A stretch of DNA of 64,000 bases from Symbiodinium natans (lineage: Eukaryota > Sar > Dinophyceae > Suessiales > Symbiodiniaceae), in NCBI GenBank assembly GCA_905221605.1, contig CAJNDS010002611.1, positions 278,202 through 342,201 on the forward strand, in the 5' to 3' direction. The position numbers and the translations under genes were made by a program. Below the pieces are notes generated by a model. It was given only the letters and a program-made list of their open reading frames with translations. It was not told where the DNA came from and did no database searches. Below, in pieces: positions 41,424-52,189 of this stretch (position 1 is its first letter; every line of letters begins with the position of its first letter).

Positions 41424-41740
41424 TTTCACAAGTAAACATAACCTTCTGTGCAAATTGTCTCACAAGTAAAAAGCTCGGTTGTTTCAGAAAAGCTGGTCTG
41501 GGAGGGGCTGTCTCTCACAAGTAAAGCCACAAGTAAACACAACCTTTTCTGTGCAAACTGTCTCACAAGTAAAGCTCGGTTGTTTCAGAAAAGCTGGTCT
41601 ATAGGAAAAGGGCTGCCTCACAAGTAAAAGCCACATGCTGCAGACTGTGTGTCACAAGCCAAAAAAAATGCTGCAGGCTGTCTCACAAGTATAAAAAAGC
41701 CACGTGCTGCAGACTGTCACAAGTAAAAAGTCGCTTGCGA
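41424..41740 (-). repeat. Right subterminal motif cluster
   Basis: TCTCACAAGTA, the reverse complement of the left-end TACTTGYGAGA, occurs at about 41,459, 41,513, 41,561, 41,615 and 41,681. CACAAGTAAA variants without the full motif lie at 41,428, 41,528 and 41,718. Some copies share a longer unit including CTCGGTTGTTTCAGAAAAGC. Confidence 0.85.
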
Positions 41741-42033
41741 ACTGTCCCACAAAACCTTATCTCGGTCACGTTCTTTGGAATATCCTTCTTCGGTTGTGTC
41801 CCAAAAGCATAAACAAAATTCTGTCGAAAATACTTTTGGAACGCTAGACATATTCACCTGTACTCCAAAATTTTTATTTACTCTGAACCTAATTTATAAT
41901 TAGTTTGAACCTAATTTATAATTACTTTGCACCTAATTGTGTTTTAGGTGTAAAGTAAATTTACTTACACGAAAAATTAAGTAAATAAATAAGTAAATAT
42001 TTACCTAATTCCATGGTTTTTACCTAAATTCGA

Positions 42034-42068
42034 CGACACCTAAATTCACGTATTCTGGAGACTCAGGG
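42034..42068 (-). repeat. Right terminal inverted repeat
   Basis: Reverse complement of the left terminal repeat with two mismatches, followed directly by TA. ACCTAAATT motifs flank it on the inner side. Confidence 0.9.
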
Positions 42069-42499
42069 TAATCGAGCCAAACAAACTTTTGGTAGTAGCA
42101 GAGCGGGTCGGGTGGCGGCACAGAGCAGGGCGCAACAACATTGATGTGCGTGCCGGGGCGTGCAAACTGAGCGGTTTTATAAGTAAGTCATGCAACCGAG
42201 GCTGACACTACCATGCAAGAAAGTCTTGGGCGCAGAGGAACTTATGGAACTTATTCTTCCAATAACTTCACCAGTGCTTGTGCATGCATGCCCCCTGCCT
42301 TTGTAAAGCTGGACCGTGGTATTGGCTGCTTTGGCTTTGCAGGTCAGGCATGTTCCTGGAAGCAATGTCCCGTCCAAGCGCATGAGGTTGGGGCGCCACT
42401 TGCTTAGCGTGATTGCGATGCAGCATTGACCATCATGGTTGTCGCGGTTGTCGGTGTCGTTGTTGTCGCTGTTTGTTTGTTCGCTCGCTCAGCGTTGAA

Positions 42500-43010
42500 T
42501 ACACCGGTTGTGGTCGATGTTGTCGTTGTTGTCGTTGTTGGTAGTGGGGGTGGTTGTTGTTGTTTTTGGTGGTGGTGGTGGTGGTGGTGGTGGTGGTGGT
42601 GGTGGTGGTGGTGGTGGTGGTGGTGGTGGGGGTGGTGGGGGTGGTTGGTGGTGGGGGTGGTGGGGGTGGGGGGGTGGGGGGTGGGGTGGTGGGGGTGGTG
42701 GGGGTGGGGGTGGTGGGTGGTGGGGGTGGTGGTGGGTGGTGGGGGGGGTGGTGGGGGTGGTGCTCTTGCTCTTGCTCTTGCTCTTGCTCTTGCTCTTGCT
42801 CTTGCTCTTGCTCTTGCTCTTGCTCTTGCTCTTGCTCTTGCTCTTGCTCTTCCTCCTGCTGCTCCTGTTCCTGCTGCTGCTCCTGCTGCTCCAGCTACTC
42901 CTGCTCCTCCTGCTCCTCCTGCTCCTCCTGCTCCTCCTGCTCCTCCTGCTCCTCCTGCTGCTGCTGCTGCTGCTGCTGTGGTTTTCGTCACACGGCAGGC
43001 TTGTTGGCAC
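42500..43010. repeat. Compound microsatellite: GTT/GTC, GGT, CTTGCT, CTGCTC
   Basis: Successive trinucleotide and hexanucleotide runs: GTTGTC (42,505-42,540), GGT and GGGGGT (42,570-42,760), CTTGCT (42,762-42,850) and CTGCTCCTC (42,855-42,980). Open frames across it (poly-Gly, poly-Leu/Ala, Pro/His) are artefacts. Confidence 0.95.
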
Positions 43011-43019
43011 AAACCCAGC

Positions 43020-44200
43020 GAATGCAACATCACTATGGTAGGAGTCCTCTTCCTTCTGGGATACCGGGATTTGTCTGCCGTGGGCGAAGAATATGCGTGG
43101 TGGTTGTAGGTGCGGGCGTGGTCGTGGTATGTCGTGGCAGTTGTCGTCGTCGTTGTTGCAAGAGCCCCCATTGTTTCTCCGGTTCACAGTCCAACCAAGG
43201 CCGCGCCTGGGCGCTCCTTGGACGGAGGCTCCGCGTCATGAGCATCGCGAGTATGTTTCGAGCATTCGTGTTCTCCCTGGCATCACTTCCTCATTTGCAA
43301 CTGTAGCTGCTCTGACAAAGCCAAGCTAAATATGGAACGTGGCAGGCCCAAGTCATAAAGCGACATCGCATGCTCGTTACCTCCCTGAGGTTTTGCGATA
43401 GTATATGACAATCAGATCTTGAAATGCAATGTCTCACACACTGTCATGAACTGGTTCCACGAGGCTTCACGAGGCACAAGCCGCCGAAGCTCGTCGTGCG
43501 GGGGTGCCTGAGCCAGGCACACAGCAAAGCAACACTGAGGTGCTAAGGCATCTAAGGGCAGAAGCACCAATCCATTGCAAAGGCATTCATCAGGCTTTAT
43601 AGCACACTGCTTGTGCGAACTTGGGTGGGTGCAATGCATGAGCTCTTGCTGCTGTCTTGGCAAGGTCGTGGGCAATGTATGCCACTCATAAAGGCTATGG
43701 CGGCTAGGAACATTAGCTCAAGCAAAAAGAAGCAACGCTAGACGCTCATGCCTTACGTATCCCACCTCTAAACCGAAATTATTTGAAGTAATTACAGTTG
43801 CAGCCGACTGTAGCAGACGTGGCCACCGACAATGGCAGCCCCTGCTGACCGCCGTCAGCGAGCAGCTGTCAGATGGCTCCAACGACGAGCACCTTTGTCC
43901 TGGAGCCTGTGGAATGCAGTGCAGGGGTCTGCCATTGAGGGGTTCCACATATAACATAAACAAGTAAACAGTCCACTTGTCAGTGCGCAAGTCGCCACTT
44001 AGCGACTAACTGTCGCAGCCACTCTGCCGGGTAGGGCAAGGTACTGGTACCTATGGTAACAGGCGTAAGACTAGTGTGCGATTGCTTCACTTGAACAAAT
44101 GGATGGATTCTAGATTCTAGACACGTTCCACAAGGCAGCTAAATGAGGCTGGTAATCATTGGGCATGGCTGTGCCTTGTGAAGAATTTACGCATGGCTCG
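43020..44200. other. Unassigned stretch
   Basis: The missing upstream exons of the CEP120-like gene should lie here or beyond the giant element, but I found no convincing C2-type exon. No repeat stands out. Confidence 0.3.
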
Positions 44201-44214
44201 TCAATGGCTTGCAG

Positions 44215-46348
44215 GAGCTGGAGAGCCTCGCATGTGACGATGGTTTGTTGCTCTACCTCGATGGAACTGAACAGGTGTTGGACGCCGGCACGAAAGTTCA
44301 AACAACGTTGCTGACAGGTGAATCCTGGCAGGAGGCGGTGCCGGCATTGTACTCTCTGGACGCCTGGGTATCTGAAGCTGCATTGTCAGATCGGCATGGC
44401 AGGCGTGCCAACGGGAGCTGTCCTTTAGACTTATCCAGGCTCCTAAGGCTTGCAGAGGCAGCCACAGATCAGCCTCAAGTCCATGCAGACATCCAACTTG
44501 TGGGCAACACCACCATCAAATTGCGACTGCAAGGCACTGTAAGGCGGATTCCCTGGGGAAACAAAGGCATCGAAATGCCAAAGAATTCCGGGAATGGCCG
44601 GGATGTGATGTCCGGGCACATTGCAACGGGCCCTCGGACATGGCGAGTCTCGTTGGAGGCTCGATCCATAAAGCTGAAGTCCGTTTCGGCAAAGGTGTTC
44701 GCTGCATACTCCTACGCGCCCCTGAAGATGTGCAAGTCGGGTCAGTCAAGAGCTACGTCTCGGACGTTTCAAACCCACCCGCCAGTACTTGCAAGGCACA
44801 ACATCACAACACACCTCCCCAAAGGCTTCGCAGCTTATAGCCTCACGGCTACGAAGGAGGCTTTGGAAGCGGCTTTTGAGGAATCCTTGCACGTTGAGGT
44901 GTGGGCACAAGATGCATTCCAGAAGGACTGCTTGCTAGGCGTTGCAGAAGTGTCTTTGGCCTCGGCATTCTCACAACCCTTGCGGCGCTCAACAAGATTG
45001 CCCAGCATGGTTCATGGTTTTCGGGTCTTTGACCAAGTGTGCCTCCTCGGCAGTGCCGAGGAAAAGCTGCCAGACATTGTCGGCGAGATCCGCATCCTTT
45101 TCTTCGTGGAAGACCTGGGCCCTGCATCTCGAGCTGTGCGTGACAGCACACGGAGCACGAAAGCACAGGACATTGATGCGGCTGGCAATGCTAGCACGCG
45201 TCCTCAACGCGAGCTGGGGGAGACGTTGGGAAAAGATGCAAAAGTTGCCGAACATGACGCGGAAGCGCTCACGGCGCTCGCTGTCGAAGGGCTTGAAGCT
45301 TTAAGGTCGAGTCCTGCATATCGGATCGCCTACTCCTTGGAAGTCTGGAAACAGCAGGAGGAGGACAGATCCAACATCCGCCTAAAGGAGCTTGAGACTC
45401 AACTGCGGGAAGAACTTGAAGAGGAGTACCGCCAACATGAACTGCTGCGAGTGCAGACTTTTCGGCAGAGGCAGACCGAGCTGAGGGAATTGGAACAACG
45501 CGCCAAGAAAAAGCTAGCAGACATCCAGCAGCGAGAGATCTCAATCAGTGCAGAGGCGTCCAATTCAGCTGCAATGAACGCTCAAGCCAAGCGAAAAGCT
45601 GACCTTGCCATCCAAGCTTGTGAAGAGGCGTTGCGACGGCAAAGAGCCGAAACAGAGCAAGCGCTGGACTTTGAGAAGCGGAAGCACGCTCAGCTGGAAT
45701 CCAGAATGAAAGACTTGGAGCTTGAGACGTCCGAAATCCGCAAGAGATGCTCAGAGCTGCAGGCCTCCTTGGTCAAGGAAAGCACAGAGGCAACGAGCGG
45801 CACTGCAAGTTTGTCAGCCGAGGAGGAGCTGCGAGGTGCGGCACTTCCGGCCGACGTTCAGTGTAGGTTGCACTTCAAGACTTCAAGTAGTAAACTTAGT
45901 ATACTCTGGTCGGACATCTTCAAGGGCCATCAAGGTCGTGAGCTCTACTAAGTACAAGTACTCGCCTCAGTCTGCCTTCAGAACTCTGTGTTGATCTGCT
46001 GCAGCGTCCTGAGGCCTACAGTTGCAGCTTTGCGAAGAGCGAGTGCGCTGTGAAACCTTGGCAGCTTCTCGAGACCACTTTCGCCGGAAAGTCGAAGAGC
46101 TTTGCCAGCGCATCTTGCACCAGCAGCTGCCAGAGTCACCCATTCCGGAAGTGTTGAAGGCAACGGCACCTTCAGCCAGGGAATCAAATGAAGCAGTTGC
46201 AGAGGATGCCATGGCAGTCACCCAACCAGAGGCCCAAGGACAACGAAACAAACCCTCACCGAAGTTCAGCTTAGAATGGCTGCAACAGCAGAAGAGTGAG
46301 CTTCTTGCCAGCGGCCTATACACGGACGCGTCTTGGCAGCAAGCCTAG
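44215..46348 (+). CDS. CEP120: CEP120-like centriolar protein, 3' exons
   Basis: A long exon, 44215-about 45855, follows GGCTTGCAG. A final exon, about 46022-46348, follows GGCCTACAG. A donor at 45,856 (GTTCAG) keeps phase 0. The C2-like domain reads SAKVFAAYSYAP, HNITTHLPKGFAAYSLTATK and LHVEVWAQDAFQKDCLLGVA, matching the CEP120 pattern AYSYPFFG...LPQSYCAFDF...VELWHKDKMSKDLLLGIA. Next comes the CEP120 hallmark, YRIAYSLEVWKQQEEDRSNI, then a long coiled coil (RQRQTELRELEQRAKKKLAD). The last exon ends FSLEWLQQQKSELLASGLYT, like the metazoan C-terminus RLIEERDTLMRTGVY. CEP120 acts in centriole assembly and elongation, which fits a flagellated alga. Upstream exons (first C2 domain) are not seen in the 2 kb before 44,215, so the giant element may lie within this gene's 5' part or just upstream of it. 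Confidence 0.8.
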
Positions 46349-48000
46349 CAAAGGTTGTGGCAGGGCGCAAGATTAGCTTTTTGTTGTTGTGAAGGCACTT
46401 CTAGGATGAGACCTTCCCAAAATAGACGGGGATACCCATGGGCTCAGTTCGTGCAAAGGAAGGTGGGGAGGGTGCGCCAAATCTAGTACCATAAAATGCT
46501 CTTTATGATTTGCTGCATCTGCCGAAAAGTAACTTATGAACGTGAGGGACATTAGCCCTATCTTGGGGGGTATCGTAACCTTTCGCGAGCATTCTGTAAG
46601 AGATTTTCGGGGTGCCCGGGTGCCCTCTCACGGCGGTAAATTAAATTTCGCATGGCGCGAATGTGCTGTCTCTGGCCAAGCTAACGAATAATCCCTAGTA
46701 GCTCTTTAGCTGCAGCCATCTGCGGCCTGAGTTCTGCTTGATGTCGCAACGCTCAGGATGATGCCGTGATTCATGCACTGAATGCACAGATGGAGGAGCT
46801 GAGGAGCTGACGGTGTCCAGCCCGAAATAGGCGTTTCTTCGTCGGTGAGTCGGCAAGGAGCACCTTGAGCTCTTGGGCCGTGTCATCTGAATTGGTGCAC
46901 GGTACCAGCGGGCCGAACATCATCGGGCAGCAAAAGGCGTCCACATTTGCGATCAGATCAGGAAGGTTCTTGCCCACATGCAGAATCCTGCAGAGATGGA
47001 GCTGCTTACCAAGCAACCTTCTGTACCAATTTGTGCAGCATAATCGTCAACCCTGCGGAAGCTTGTTAGCATGTGCAAAAGCAATAAGACGTGGGCCCAG
47101 GCCGGATATCGGCTTGGCATGCCCTTTGTCGTGATTCTGCCTTGTTTACTGGCTACTGCCCCCATGCTTGTAGATGGACAGGCGTCTGTCCCCCCCCTGC
47201 CCAAGTCCCAGCCATCCACAAAGGTCAGATTGCCAGTGTTCTTGTACGCGACACAGGAAACCAAGACACAAGCGACTGATTCAACCATCTGGAATTACAA
47301 CGATGCAGCAGATCCCGAATTCAGCACGCCAGGTCAAAGGCCCATGCGATTGTGCTTCAGAACTGGACCGGCAAGATCTTCTTGAAGGAGCAGCCCATGT
47401 GCCGCATCATGTGCCCTGTGAGCTGTTGGACCATTTGGCAATGAGATGTGCTGAGAGCAGGATCTCGGGTCCGCACATGGCACTTTTCTGGACAGAGCAC
47501 GATTGAACCCTCACGAGCCGCTTGCTGAGTCTTTCTGCGTCTTTCTTCAAGATGTGTTGGTCCGATTTTGCATTGCCATGACTGGTGCTTGCTGGGTTGT
47601 TGAAATCCAGGCCCATCGAATGGCAGGCTGGTTCGCAGGCGTATTTTGCAGATGCCAGCACAGAGTTTTTCGAGCTCCGGGCAGCTTAAGTGGCCATCAG
47701 GCAGGGCAACCGAACGCCTGTTTATACTTCCCTGATCTCGCTTGCATCTCTTTGGGTGTTTTGGATTAGTGGGTTTGCTTCAGTGTAGTAGACAAAGAAA
47801 CAGGACAACCAGATTTGCTTGATGGCTGTCTTTTTTGCAGGAGGGAGCAGGGACCCTCTTTTCAGCAGTATCGAGGGTTTCGTGACAGACGAATAAGAAG
47901 GGGCTTGTCGTGCATGCCACGCTAGTACCTGCTTTGCACTGGAAAGCACGACATGTTCAACATGTTCACTTGCAAAACCTTGCAAACAAAGGTTCAGGCT
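46349..48000. other. 3' flank of the CEP120-like gene and unassigned DNA
   Basis: No gene I can support. Around 46,780-47,010 the - strand reads LVPCTNSDDTAQELKVLLAD with protein-like composition, and at 47,107-47,360 the + strand reads MPFVVILPCLLATAPML then VDGQASVPPLPKSQ. Neither has a clear family or splice context. Confidence 0.25.
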
Positions 48001-48004
48001 TCAG

Positions 48005-48098
48005 GGCCAGGCCAGTTTGCTTTTCGTGTCAGTCCAGCCACTGTCAGCCAGGCGGTCGAAAGTGTGTCCAGCAAGCGCCAGCAGCACTTGCAGCACTG
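48005..48098 (+). CDS. Possible exon, unknown protein
   Basis: The frame reads GPGQFAFRVSPATVSQAVES then VSSKRQQHLQH before a stop. Composition is protein-like. Too short to place. Confidence 0.25.
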
Positions 48099-48349
48099 AC
48101 GCATTGCTGTACCCGATGCTTGCAAGGCCTTATTTTCGACCAATGCAGAAGAGCAAGGGTGTGAGTTCTGTATAATCTAAAGGAACTTACTCGACTTTGA
48201 GCTTTAAAAGTGCATGCTTAGGCTACTCAATATCAGTTCCTCACTCCAGAAGACGCTTGTACATCTCGTAAGGGCGGCTGCAAAAGTTAACACAACGCAA
48301 TAGTGCGAGCGAGAAGTCGTCACATGAAGTGCTACCGCAGGTGTACCAG

Positions 48350-48365
48350 GGGGGGGGGGGGGGGG
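48350..48365. repeat. Poly-G run
   Basis: Sixteen or so uninterrupted G. Confidence 0.9.
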
Positions 48366-49224
48366 ACGCGCAAGAATTGGAGCACATTACTTAAACTCGC
48401 TCGCACGATGCATGGCTCCAGCAGCAGCTTTAGCCAGCAAATACTGTTTAGCCGACACTGCGCAGAGCGTTACATCATGAATTTATCGCTTTGATGGTCA
48501 TGATGGTCGCTTTGATGCATGTGACATCATCTTCGCTAAGCCAAACTTGGCAATGCAGTCTTGTGCCTGGGGCCACAGGGCTATCATCAACTCTGTTGAA
48601 TCAACGTTAGGTGTGAGCATTTGGCGCCATGTCTTTGAGAGGTACGGCTTGAGCCCTACTCGTGTGCAATTCCGGCAGGATGCAAAATGTTGCTTACATG
48701 CCAGCCTTTCAAGGTGATGAAGAGTCTGCCGAGCACCATGCATCCCATGTGAATGCCCAAAGGGTGTTGTCCCGCATGCGCGGATACCATGAATTGTCCA
48801 GGAGTGTGACCTGTTTCCCAGGGCACAGACACTGCAATGGCTGGGGCTGGAGGCAGGCGCATGTGTCACAAAGCAGGGCTGGCCAACCATGTCCAACATG
48901 CGCAATGTGTGGTGGAACGGCATGAACAGGCAAGACTTCCGAACAGCCCGTTGGCCATGAATGGGGCGAATGACACAGGAGGCTACTTTGCAACCCATGT
49001 CCAAGCAGGTAGCAATGATAATACGTTGCTTGAAAGTTAATTTTGGGTTGTGATCTGCATGATCATTCTATTTGATCGTCGAGGTTGGTTGGCCAGTGCC
49101 TTTCTTGCGTTATTGATTTGCTTGGCCGCGTCGTCCTCAGAACTTATGCACCGGTACAAGTAAGTGCAATGCAGCACTCAATGTTGGGATGCCATTTGAG
49201 ATCGTTGCTTTCTGCTGGATGCAG

Positions 49225-49345
49225 CGTCGAGAGCGAATTCTCGAGCAGTATGCAGAGGAGGGAGCTTTGAAGATGGGCACGTGCATTCGCATGTCCTTGC
49301 AACCGGAGTATCATTTGTTCCTGGTTGCCAGGAAGAATCCCGAAT
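49225..49345 (+). CDS. Probable exon, unknown protein
   Basis: After GGATGCAG the frame reads RRERILEQYAEEGALKMGTC then IRMSLQPEYHLFLVARKN. It is a charged helix, probably part of a coiled coil. The downstream boundary is uncertain; a second frame (QEESRMRNTIAEAQAL) overlaps its end and could be the true continuation. Confidence 0.4.
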
Positions 49346-49852
49346 GCGCAACACCATCGCAGAGGCTCAGGCACTTATTTTGCCCGCTTGCAACAGTGAC
49401 AAACAGATAGCGCTCATGTTATTCGTTTCGCATTTGCCCGAAATCTTATTGATTGCTGCAGAAGTCAGGAGGGTGTTATATGCATGAAAACTCGCGTTGT
49501 TCGAGCCATTCGGCTCCAGACAGGACGTGAGATCTCACACACAGCATGTCGTGATTTCAGCTTCTAGTAATGGAAGAGACAAAGCAGTTGCATGCAGTTC
49601 CTACTATCGAATTTGAAAGCAGAATGCATTCGAAACAGCAAACAAAGGCTGTTCTCAAGGTCTCGCAGGGGTTGCAACCGACTTTGAACGATTAAAACGG
49701 ACCCAGTTTGCGATCTTACAGGACATGCGTTTACAAATTTGCTAGCAGGTATGCCCAAAGATCACGCAACATGAGGTGCCGCACAGTTCCTTAGCCTGCA
49801 CCGCATGGGGCAGCAGGTAACTGCCTTGTTTTTGCATCAATCGTCACGTTTC

Positions 49853-49970
49853 CAGCATTTCGCGGCTAATTACGTCCATGCGAGAACACGAGTTGCGTTG
49901 GATAATGGAGCGCAATCGCTGGATGAAATTCTCGCAGGCAGCCAAATCGTTCGCGCCGTGCGTTGTTCGT
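49853..49970 (+). CDS. Possible exon, unknown protein
   Basis: After GTTTCCAG the frame reads HFAANYVHARTRVALDNGAQ then SLDEILAGSQIVRAV. Good composition, no family. Confidence 0.3.
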
Positions 49971-51599
49971 GGCAAGGGGAACGGCCCAGAGGGCGACCAA
50001 CAGCAACTAACCGTGCTCGCGACTTAGTCACCAGAGGTCAAGCGTGCCTCCCAATCGTTTGCATGCGACTGTTCTTCAAGGTGCATCCAAAGAGTAGAAA
50101 GGCTCCTGTCAGATACGGAAACGTTGAAGCGAGAGCACCAACCTCAGCAGCTGTTTGACCTGGACTTGAATGATCTTGAATGCAGTCTTTGATGGTCTTC
50201 ACAGGTGTGATGCCCACTTTCGCCGAGCCGGTCTCGATGCACACGGGGCGATGAGGCCAATTGCTTGTCAATGCTACAAGTGGCCCAAGCTACGGTTCCA
50301 ACTGTGCGGGACTATGCGCGGTTTAGACTTCGGACCCCTGCACAGAAAGTGTTTTTTTTCTTGAAGCCAGTGCTTGCAGGCATTAGAAGATGTCGGCATG
50401 ATTTCACATCCACTATCTCCCAGTCTACCGTAGAGGACCCGGTGGTGTTTTAAGCACGGGGTGTCTGTCCTTGCGTTTCCTGGTTTCAAGAACCGTTGCA
50501 TTAATCTCAAGACCCATTCATTCGGCCCTTCGAACTTTGAAGCCCTCATTCGCGAGGCACTTATCCACAATTCCGACGGTTCGAGAGAGTTCCCAACCGT
50601 TTGGGGTTGTTTCTAAACAGGCCCTGAGAATGCTCTGATAGTTCCTGAGACTTGCATGATGGTTCCAGAGCCCCTGTTGGCGCTCACACACAAACAAGCC
50701 ACCAGGCATCCCAAAGTCTACCCCCTGTGCAACCTGTGCAGCGCGCGCACCAGCTCAAACACGTTGTTTGGAGACACGTGAGCAATCGTGAGCATGTGAG
50801 AAAACCGGAACACAGCGGTGGTCACCGCATGTTGATCATGCTGTCAAGGCGCGTCGAGCTTCGAAGGCTGCTTTGGACATTTGCCCACAGCCTTGGCTCC
50901 ACAGAGTGGCTGGGCATGCAAGCCATTTCGATGTATTGCTTGTTGTGGTACCTTTTGTTCGCCAAACAGTGTGTCAACACTTAGGGGCTCTCACGTTCTA
51001 AGTAAGAGAGGCTAAGTCGGCTAGTAATTGCGAGTGGCTGGCGCCCGCGGCTCGTAGCATTGTTTCTTTGTCCACGCTTGCTCACATTTTGGACAAAGAT
51101 CGCGCTCTCGCCTAGAGACGCGAGCATGGCAGCATTCACTGTGCTCGAACACGTACCGTCATCGCTTTTGGGCGTCTGGCCGCGCGACATGCGAAGCAAA
51201 CGTTGGACTTTGGGGCTCCCATGGACTCTCACTCACTTTTTGGGGTCTACGCTGGTATAATATTGAATATTACTTTATGGCAAGCTGCAATCGTAGCTCT
51301 TCGAAAGGTTGACGTGGGAAGCCATCGAGGTTTGCAGCTCAGATGTGGGTTTGTTTCGAACCACATTCAAGCTCGGCATCTTCGGACTTTAGATTGATTA
51401 CACATCAAAAAAGCGTGAGGCATTCGCCGTCACAGGCACCTTAGAAGCAAGTGTGCCTGTGGTCACGGAGGACGAGTTTTACAGGCATTGCCGGCATTTC
51501 TTTCAAATTGAAACAGGAAGATCGTGCACTTGTTGATCAGCAGAGAGGCTTTCAAAGCGATTTGTGCTGCTTCCAAAAATAATGGCAGACGCGGTGCCA

Positions 51600-51790
51600 G
51601 GTGTGTGACCAAAACAGTCCATTTGGTCGCGGCAGAGCTGCGACGCAAGCTGCAAGAGGCGAGTCAGATATGGCTACTTGGCGCTTGGCAAGTTTTTCCC
51701 GAGCACGTTCAGGCGGAAGCAAAGCTGCATCCAACCCCGCAGCGCCCGCCGATGCAGGCCAAACAAGAACCATCCGCTGTCGAAGTTGAA
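51600..51790 (+). CDS. Possible exon, unknown protein
   Basis: One + strand frame reads KTVHLVAAELRRKLQEASQI; another reads SDMATWRLASFSRARSGGSK. I cannot tell which is used. Both lie in an otherwise plain region. Confidence 0.2.
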
Positions 51791-52013
51791 AGTTGCATAA
51801 TGAGAACATTTCTGTCTTTCTATCACCGGCATGTTGCCGGAGGCTTCCCCTGACTGGCGGTGACTAGCAGGTGCATCGAGAGTCTAGCGCGACTCCGAAG
51901 ACTCCTTCGAGGCTATCAACATGTTAGCAACACGTACTGCCAACAACGAACCTGAGGGACTATGCTTCTTTAAAAGAATGAAATCGCTCGAATCGAGAGC
52001 GCTTCCGTTGTAG

Positions 52014-52186
52014 GCAAAGTGCAGAAGCAATTCCTGGAAAGGCATTCCACTCCTTGGGCCGCGCTAGCTGAGCTGAGTGGCCGCTTGGATGCTATGAACT
52101 CCCAATACCGCCTGGCTTTGGTTCCAACTTATGAGCAACGCATGGCAACGTTATGTTGTTTGAAAAGCCAAATTCTTAGAGAGTGA
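52014..52186 (+). CDS. Probable terminal exon, unknown protein
   Basis: After CGTTGTAG the frame reads KVQKQFLERHSTPWAALAEL then SGRLDAMNSQYRLALVPTYE and QRMATLCCLKSQILRE, with a TGA at 52,184-52,186. It has strongly coding composition and is helical. No family recognised. It may end a + strand gene that includes the exon at 49,225. Confidence 0.5.
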
Positions 52187-52189
52187 GCA

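Larger units (their letters stand above)
29936..42068 (-). mobile_element. 12.1-kb TIR-bounded DNA transposon carrying at least four genes
   Basis: The ends are a 35-bp inverted repeat with two mismatches: 29,936-29,970 and 42,034-42,068. Each begins CCCTGAGTCTCCAGAATACG reading inward. TA lies directly outside both (29,934-29,935; 42,069-42,070), consistent with a TA target-site duplication, though TA is palindromic and gives weak proof alone. Inside are four - strand multi-exon genes, a possible small + strand gene at the left, subterminal TACTTGYGAGACA motifs in opposite orientation at the two ends, telomere-like repeats between exons, an AT-rich foldback and AT microsatellites. The largest left-hand gene is transposase-like. 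The surrounding host genes run on +, so the element sits opposite to its neighbourhood. All frames close without stops, so the copy looks recent and possibly active. Confidence 0.85.

Noticed and set aside
29934-42070. A longer target-site duplication than TA for the giant element
   Set aside because: Flanks just outside (GTGTT on the left, ATCGA on the right) do not match, so only TA can be claimed.
42404-43306. Poly-Gly, poly-Leu, Pro/His and Arg/Ala frames on both strands
   Set aside because: Compound trinucleotide microsatellite; composition follows the repeat unit exactly.
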